Positions 59,962-64,000 of a stretch of 64,000 nucleotides of DNA are shown here, one piece after another (the first letter of the stretch is position 1; the number at the start of each line of letters is the position of its first letter). The stretch covers positions 620,001 to 684,000 of the forward strand of contig NZ_CP095049.1 of NCBI RefSeq assembly GCF_022919135.1, written 5' to 3'. The DNA is from Hymenobacter cellulosivorans. Lineage in GTDB: Bacteria > Bacteroidota > Bacteroidia > Cytophagales > Hymenobacteraceae. Made by a program: the position numbers and the translations under genes. Below the pieces are notes generated by a model that saw nothing but the letters and a program-made list of their open reading frames with translations, did no database searches and was not told where the DNA came from.

Positions 59962-60115
59962 GCGGGTAGGAGCTAAGTGAAGTGGCGTAAATGTATTACG
60001 CTTCACAGTAAGGCAAAAACCTAAATTCGGTTACACAAATATGCCTGTATTTCACAAGCTTATTTTTCGCAACGCCTCATTTAGAATATTGGTGCCAGCC
60101 AATCTATTCAAAATA

Positions 60116-60156
60116 AAGCGCAAAGCTTTCCGCTATTACTGGAAAGCTTTGCGCTT
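60116..60156 (-). terminator. Strong terminator after the royal-jelly-type gene
   Basis: AAGCGCAAAGCTTTCC and GGAAAGCTTTGCGCTT form a perfect 16-bp stem with a 9-base loop, 11 bp beyond the stop of the minus-strand gene at 60167. On the minus strand it follows directly on the stop region. Confidence 0.85.
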
Positions 60157-60166
60157 CAGACGGTTA

Positions 60167-61354
60167 TTATTTTGGCAGAGCCATTTTAAAAATCCGGTAG
60201 GGCTGATCCTGCTTGCCGACTCCTTTATTCCAGGTGGGCGTTTTATGAATAGCGGAAGCCGTGACGTACATCGTGCCATCGGCGGTGAAGGCAAACGTAT
60301 CCGGCCACTCAAGCCGCGGGTCCTGCACTACAACTTCGATTTTACCCGCTGGCGTCCGGCGTTTGATAGAATGATCCTCAAAAGTGGTCATGTACAGATT
60401 ATTGGCAGCATCGATTTCCATTCCGTCGCAGGCCGGCACCTGACCTAAATCTTCGATCTGCTGGGCTAACTGCGCATCGGTCAAAGCAGCATTGCGCAGA
60501 ACTTCGGTCTTGATGCGGTAGAGCTTGTAGCTGGTCAGCGGCTTCCAGTAGAGGTACTGCGCATCCTGGCTCAGGGCAATTCCGTCGGCGTTGAAGCGGG
60601 CCCGTTTGCCAGTGGCATCAATCATTTCGTGGCCGTCGGCTTTGATATTGAGCGTCGTGTCGCCCATCATAGAGGGATGCATAGCCAACAGTTTACGCGC
60701 CTTGCCCGATTTTAAATCAACCACCACCAGACTGCCAACCCCCGACTCGGTGACGTAGGCGTAGTTGTTCTGGGTGTCGATGCGCACGTCGTTGAGGTAG
60801 GACTTGCGTGAGGCCACGCTTTCGGGGATGCTGATATTTTGCACCACCTTATTCGTCTTGGGGTCAATCTTAACCAGCTTCGGCCCACCAGGCACTGTGG
60901 CTTTCAAACCGGGCGAGGCGGGGTCGAGAACCCAGAGCATACCGGTTTTGTCGGCGTGGACGCTCTGGGGGCAAATCCAGTGTTTCTGGGGCTCGTTGCG
61001 GGTCGTTTCGTTCCACAGGCACCAGTTGGCATCCGGATAAGGCTTCACGGAGCCGTCCGTCCCGATTTCAGCAATGGGTGCTACGGGATTGTCGTCCCAA
61101 CGCGGGAAGTCGCCAAACACGCGGCCATCGGGCAGCACAGCGACACCTACAATCTGGGGCTCCCGAAACTCGGCTACTACCTGCAGGGGAGAGTTGGCCG
61201 GAGTGGCCACCGTACCAGTTGCCGTCGAATCGGTAGCAGTAGCGTTGGTTGAGCTACCGTCGGATGCGCTGGGGGAAGAACAACTGGCAGCTAAGGTAGC
61301 CAGTAAGAGCGTACAGCTCCAAGGCCGCAGTGTGCGGTACGAAAAAGTGGACAT
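60167..61354 (-). CDS. Major royal jelly / Yellow-type lipoprotein
   Basis: A 395-residue protein with a lipobox 'LATLAASC' (Cys about 25) and a Ser/Thr-rich linker (about 28-55). The beta-propeller of the MRJP/Yellow type follows: 'IVGVAVLPDGRVFGDFPRWD', 'CPQSVHADKTGMLWVLDPAS', 'YLNDVRIDTQNNYAYVTESG', 'GIALSQDAQYLYWKPLTSYK', 'CDGMEIDAANNLYMTTFEDH', 'WPDTFAFTADGTMYVTASAI'. In insects the family includes dopachrome-conversion proteins; bacterial members are lipoproteins with no known substrate. Likely periplasmic. Confidence 0.9.
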   Translation of the reverse strand: MSTFSYRTLRPWSCTLLLATLAASCSSPSASDGSSTNATATDSTATGTVATPANSPLQVVAEFREPQIVGVAVLPDGRVFGDFPRWDDNPVAPIAEIGTDGSVKPYPDANWCLWNETTRNEPQKHWICPQSVHADKTGMLWVLDPASPGLKATVPGGPKLVKIDPKTNKVVQNISIPESVASRKSYLNDVRIDTQNNYAYVTESGVGSLVVVDLKSGKARKLLAMHPSMMGDTTLNIKADGHEMIDATGKRARFNADGIALSQDAQYLYWKPLTSYKLYRIKTEVLRNAALTDAQLAQQIEDLGQVPACDGMEIDAANNLYMTTFEDHSIKRRTPAGKIEVVVQDPRLEWPDTFAFTADGTMYVTASAIHKTPTWNKGVGKQDQPYRIFKMALPK

Positions 61355-61685
61355 AAAAAAGAATTCTAGGGTTTTGGTAAGGAATAAGAGCAGCCTAATC
61401 GGCTTAAGAACTGAACTATTACTTACGACTGGCTGCCTCCGGGGTTTATCTTCTGGCAGGTCAGGATTGGTACTTTTTGCAGTGCAGCTTGCTTAAGCGC
61501 TTATCTTTTATTTGTTTTACAATACTATTTATTACTTTAGTCTATATTCATACCCCATTTGCTGAGCTTATTCTCTCAAGCGGCAACCTTTTTGCCCCAA
61601 TGGGAGTTAACCCCATCTTGCCCGCCTTCCATATAGGCAACCCATTCTCTTCGGGTCTGAAGAAGAGTCCACCAACCTAACCGTC

Positions 61686-62195
61686 ATGTCTATTGCGTTA
61701 GTCCTACTGACCCTCCTGTTTCCCCCGCGGCCCATACCCATGTTTTCCGCAGCTCTCCCTTCTACTGTTGCTCACCTAAGCCCCCGTACAGTAGCGTTCG
61801 TTTCGGCCCCGGTTATTGCCCAGCGTCCTCCCCGGCGCTTGCCGGTTTACACGGTTACAGCCACCATTTACGAAGCCGAGGCCCGGCAAACCGACTCCGA
61901 GCCCTTCGTTACCGCCGATAATTCCCGCATTCCGCGACGACATTCCAGCAAGATGCGCTGGATGGCCTTGTCCCGGGACCTGCTTAAGAAGTGGGGTGGC
62001 GAGTTTGACTTTGGCGACTCGGTCCGCGTAACCGGAATTTCCCCTCAACTCGACGGTAACTACATCATCCACGACACGATGAACCGTCGGCACCGCCACT
62101 GCATGGATATCCTGGCCGCCAAGTCGGAAAACCTGGACGAAATGTGGAAAAACGTCAAAATCACCAAGGTCGTGCCCCAGTGGCGCGCCAGCTAA
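61686..62195 (+). CDS. Secreted 3D/RlpA-like double-psi beta-barrel protein
   Basis: A 169-residue protein with a hydrophobic N-terminal signal (about 1-25). Residues about 55-165 have the 3D-type pattern: 'YTVTATIYEAEARQTDSEPF', 'VTADNSRI', 'RWMALSRDLLKKWGGEFDFG' and 'SVRVTGISPQLDGNYIIHDT' with 'HRHCMDILAAK'. The double-psi barrel is found in lytic transglycosylase-like and RlpA/MltA proteins, acting on cell wall; the metal-chelating Asp pair is visible. The 331-bp gap before it (61355-61685) is AT-rich and shows no other feature. Confidence 0.82.
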   Translation: MSIALVLLTLLFPPRPIPMFSAALPSTVAHLSPRTVAFVSAPVIAQRPPRRLPVYTVTATIYEAEARQTDSEPFVTADNSRIPRRHSSKMRWMALSRDLLKKWGGEFDFGDSVRVTGISPQLDGNYIIHDTMNRRHRHCMDILAAKSENLDEMWKNVKITKVVPQWRAS

Positions 62196-62278
62196 ACGGC
62201 TTATTAGCTGTAGCTTTAGTCCCACCTAGGCAACTCAATTGAGTGGTAGTCCCTGGTGGTGTTTGCCCTGTTCCGGGC

Positions 62279-63292
62279 TTATTTCTCAGTCAGACCTTCC
62301 CAGCGTTCCAGCACTAGTGGCTCCCCATCCTGGTCGTACAGGTAACTTAGGGGCTGCCGGGCATCACGCATGATTTCGGTATACGGAATCTGCCACCGTT
62401 TCCACATTTCCTGCAGCGAGGTACCGTAAGCCGAGTTTTCCCAGGGGTTGAAAATCTCGCGGGTCACGTCGTCAATCAGCGTATCGAACACCAATTCGGT
62501 GTCGCCGGGCTGTACGGGGCGCGGAAAATAATCGGGCACGACGTTCAGCAAATACGCCCCGTAGTAGACCCGAGCCTTAAACTCGGCAATCTGAATGGGG
62601 TGCAGGGGCCGCTGGGCATCCCGGTACACCCGGCCCATAGCCTGCCGTAGTAAGCCATTGTCGATCAGGCAGCTGACCAGCACCGTCTCGTCGAGCTTGA
62701 TGCTGAAGGTCATCGTGCTCAAGTCGTCGTCGTATTCGAAAGGAATCGTGTCTTCGAGCGGGGCGGTTTCGAGGATAAAAATTGAAGCCGGCGTGAAGTC
62801 TTCGTACACAATAGGGACGCGCAAGGCCTGAAACACCTGGAAAAAGCACTGCAGTTTGCGTAGCAGCTGGGTGTTTTCGGCCAACGGATACAACGGCTTC
62901 ACCAGTGGGTCCAGCTCATTGAGGATTTCCAGCAGCATCACGCCGTAAAACATCTTGCCCAGCCACAGAAACAGCGTTTTCTCATCGAGGCTGCGCAGGG
63001 CTACCGCGCCGGTCTGCACGGCCTGGGCCACGGTTTGCTCCAGCGGCTCCACGTACTGCTGCCGGCACTCGGCGCAGCAGGGCATACGCAGCTCGGGGTA
63101 AGCCAACACACTCTGGTCGAGCAGCTTGATCTGCAGATCCGTCAGCTGGTAGCGCTCCAGCAACCACCGGTCAAATACCAGCACCGAGTCGGACGGGGCG
63201 GGCGTGGGCGTGCCGCACAGGAAGCAGTGCTGGGCGAAGCGCATGCCCGTAAACGGGTCGTAGAGCGAGAGGTCGGGCGTGGTGGCAGACAT
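62279..63292 (-). CDS. Uncharacterised protein with a four-Cys zinc-site motif
   Basis: A 337-residue protein from the ATG at 63290-63292 (MSATTPDLSLYDPFTG); the longer reading to 63571 reads through the terminator region and is rejected. Near the N-terminus are two CxxC pairs, C23/C26 ('HCFLCG') and C73/C76 ('CCAEC'), a spacing seen in HNH-type or treble-clef zinc sites, but no HNH catalytic His was found. The rest is a helical and beta mix ('LWLGKMFYGVMLLEILN', 'VVPDYFPRPVQPGDTELVFD'). Function unknown; cytoplasmic. Confidence 0.72.
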   Translation of the reverse strand: MSATTPDLSLYDPFTGMRFAQHCFLCGTPTPAPSDSVLVFDRWLLERYQLTDLQIKLLDQSVLAYPELRMPCCAECRQQYVEPLEQTVAQAVQTGAVALRSLDEKTLFLWLGKMFYGVMLLEILNELDPLVKPLYPLAENTQLLRKLQCFFQVFQALRVPIVYEDFTPASIFILETAPLEDTIPFEYDDDLSTMTFSIKLDETVLVSCLIDNGLLRQAMGRVYRDAQRPLHPIQIAEFKARVYYGAYLLNVVPDYFPRPVQPGDTELVFDTLIDDVTREIFNPWENSAYGTSLQEMWKRWQIPYTEIMRDARQPLSYLYDQDGEPLVLERWEGLTEK

Positions 63293-63382
63293 AAGCGGCA
63301 CGAAAGAATGAAGGCGCAAAAGTACGGGGTCCCCGTCTGGTATTGGCCATTGCCGAGCAACTTTGCCGGGGGTGCGCCTAAC

Positions 63383-63424
63383 AACCAAAAGCCTCCGCCA
63401 GTGTTTGGCGGAGGCTTTTGGTTG
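63383..63424 (-). terminator. Strong terminator after the last gene
   Basis: AACCAAAAGCCTCCGCCA and TGGCGGAGGCTTTTGGTT pair over 18 bp with a small loop, 17 bp downstream of the minus-strand gene at 63441. On the minus strand it is followed by a T-containing run. Confidence 0.88.
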
Positions 63425-63440
63425 GGGTAGCAATCCGGAA

Positions 63441-63842
63441 CTAGCGGGAAAGTGAAGAACCCATTTTAATGAGGAGCTTGCCCAGCTGGGTGAGCGGGCC
63501 GCTGTAGTCGTCGGAGGTTTCGTCAGCCACCTTAACGGTTTCGGCTCCCAGCGTAGCCAGGGTTTCGGCAATGTCGTGGGCGGCAGTATCGGGGGTGCTA
63601 AGCTGCTCGTTCAACGTAGCCAATTCCTGGATAATTTTGGCCAGCCCCGGCCGCTCGGAAGCGCGCAGTACTTCTTGCCACCGGTCGATTTCGCCTAGTC
63701 CGCGCTGGTCAGCCTTCTCGGGCACGCCGTTGTTGAGCAACGCTAGCGTATCGTCGAGCAGGGCAGAATTTTGCTGGTCGGTCACGTCCAGGGGAACCGT
63801 GGGCGTGGGAGTATTCTGGGGCGTGGGCGCAGTGGAGTCCAT
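63441..63842 (-). CDS. Small acidic helical protein, unassigned
   Basis: A 133-residue protein from the ATG at 63840-63842 with a Thr/Pro-rich head (STAPTPQNTPTPTVP) and an amphipathic helical body ('IIQELATLNEQLSTPDTAAH', 'LTQLGKLLIKMGSSL'). No membrane segment or signal. No family recognised. The last 158 bases of the window (63843-64000) show no further gene. Confidence 0.7.
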   Translation of the reverse strand: MDSTAPTPQNTPTPTVPLDVTDQQNSALLDDTLALLNNGVPEKADQRGLGEIDRWQEVLRASERPGLAKIIQELATLNEQLSTPDTAAHDIAETLATLGAETVKVADETSDDYSGPLTQLGKLLIKMGSSLSR

Positions 63843-64000
63843 GGGTAAAGCGAATAAAGCGGAAGATATTCCCTGCTATACTGGCTTTTTTCCAGAAAAG
63901 TTAAGTCACCAAGGTCGAGCCGGCTGCGTACAACCCGCCCGGCCCTGTATTTGGCTTGGCCAAGCCGCTTTCCAATTTATGCTGCACGTTTTCCTTCTGG

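Overview
The window looks like chromosomal DNA of a high-GC member of the Bacteroidota, most likely a Hymenobacter-type Cytophagales. This rests on a remnant of a type IX secretion sorting domain, a CarboxypepD_reg/plug/beta-barrel outer-membrane protein, LytS/LytTR signalling, perfect TAnnTTTG promoter boxes, almost no Shine-Dalgarno sequences, and SUFU, DUF6624 and DUF4468-type proteins. No rRNA, tRNA, CRISPR array, integrase or transposase gene was seen. The first gene is cut by the window edge.

Layout. 1-6.3 kb: end of an outer-membrane protein, a TPR protein, and a TonB-receptor-like barrel protein divergent from a LytS-type kinase/LytTR regulator pair; the shared intergenic region carries TAGTCGAA repeats that fit a LytTR operator. 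6.7-11.8 kb: pectate lyase, a PDZ-alpha/beta-hydrolase fusion, and an amidohydrolase whose 3' end is frameshifted into the neighbouring gene. 12-17 kb: lipoprotein, cold-shock protein, rlmF, DUF805 protein, then a tandem array of three small paralogous proteins that I cannot assign to a known family. 17-28.5 kb: YdeI-like protein, S41 protease, VWA protein, FAD dehydrogenase, Crp/Fnr regulator with a palindrome next to it, secreted proteins, a frameshifted DUF4468-like gene, a TPM protein and a RibD-C/DHFR-like reductase. 28.6-41.8 kb: DUF6624 protein, signal peptidase I, two orphan immunity-type proteins (SUFU, Imm-5-like), NmrA/AraC pair, PQQ-type sugar dehydrogenase, a remnant of a Gly-rich T9SS cargo, several unassigned small genes, an HTH regulator with an elaborate palindromic upstream region, a possible small RNA and a GNAT enzyme.

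42-43.8 kb holds one strikingly AT-rich gene, an AIPR-family (abortive infection, phage resistance) protein with a nuclease-like N-terminus, which looks horizontally acquired. 43.8-49.8 kb: dihydrolipoyl dehydrogenase, a dienelactone-hydrolase-like enzyme with TPRs, an M1 peptidase, and an EamA transporter. 50-54 kb: a group III truncated haemoglobin, then a same-strand group of three Roadblock/LC7-like paralogues interleaved with a one-TM CarboxypepD_reg protein and preceded by an FNR-like regulator with an N-terminal cysteine cluster. I consider this the best candidate for an undescribed system here. 54.3-60 kb is core metabolism: proC and the 2-oxoglutarate dehydrogenase E2 and E1 genes, whose E3 partner is probably the lpd gene at 43.8 kb. 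60-64 kb: a royal-jelly/Yellow-type lipoprotein, a 3D/RlpA-like secreted protein, a zinc-site protein and a small acidic protein.

The intergenic DNA is rich in strong hairpins. Three approximately 160-175 bp elements with inverted ends and a central terminator-like stem, and a set of related GAAGCT hairpins, suggest dispersed elements that serve as transcription terminators. Two genes carry single-base deletions in C-rich runs, which could be real or assembly errors.
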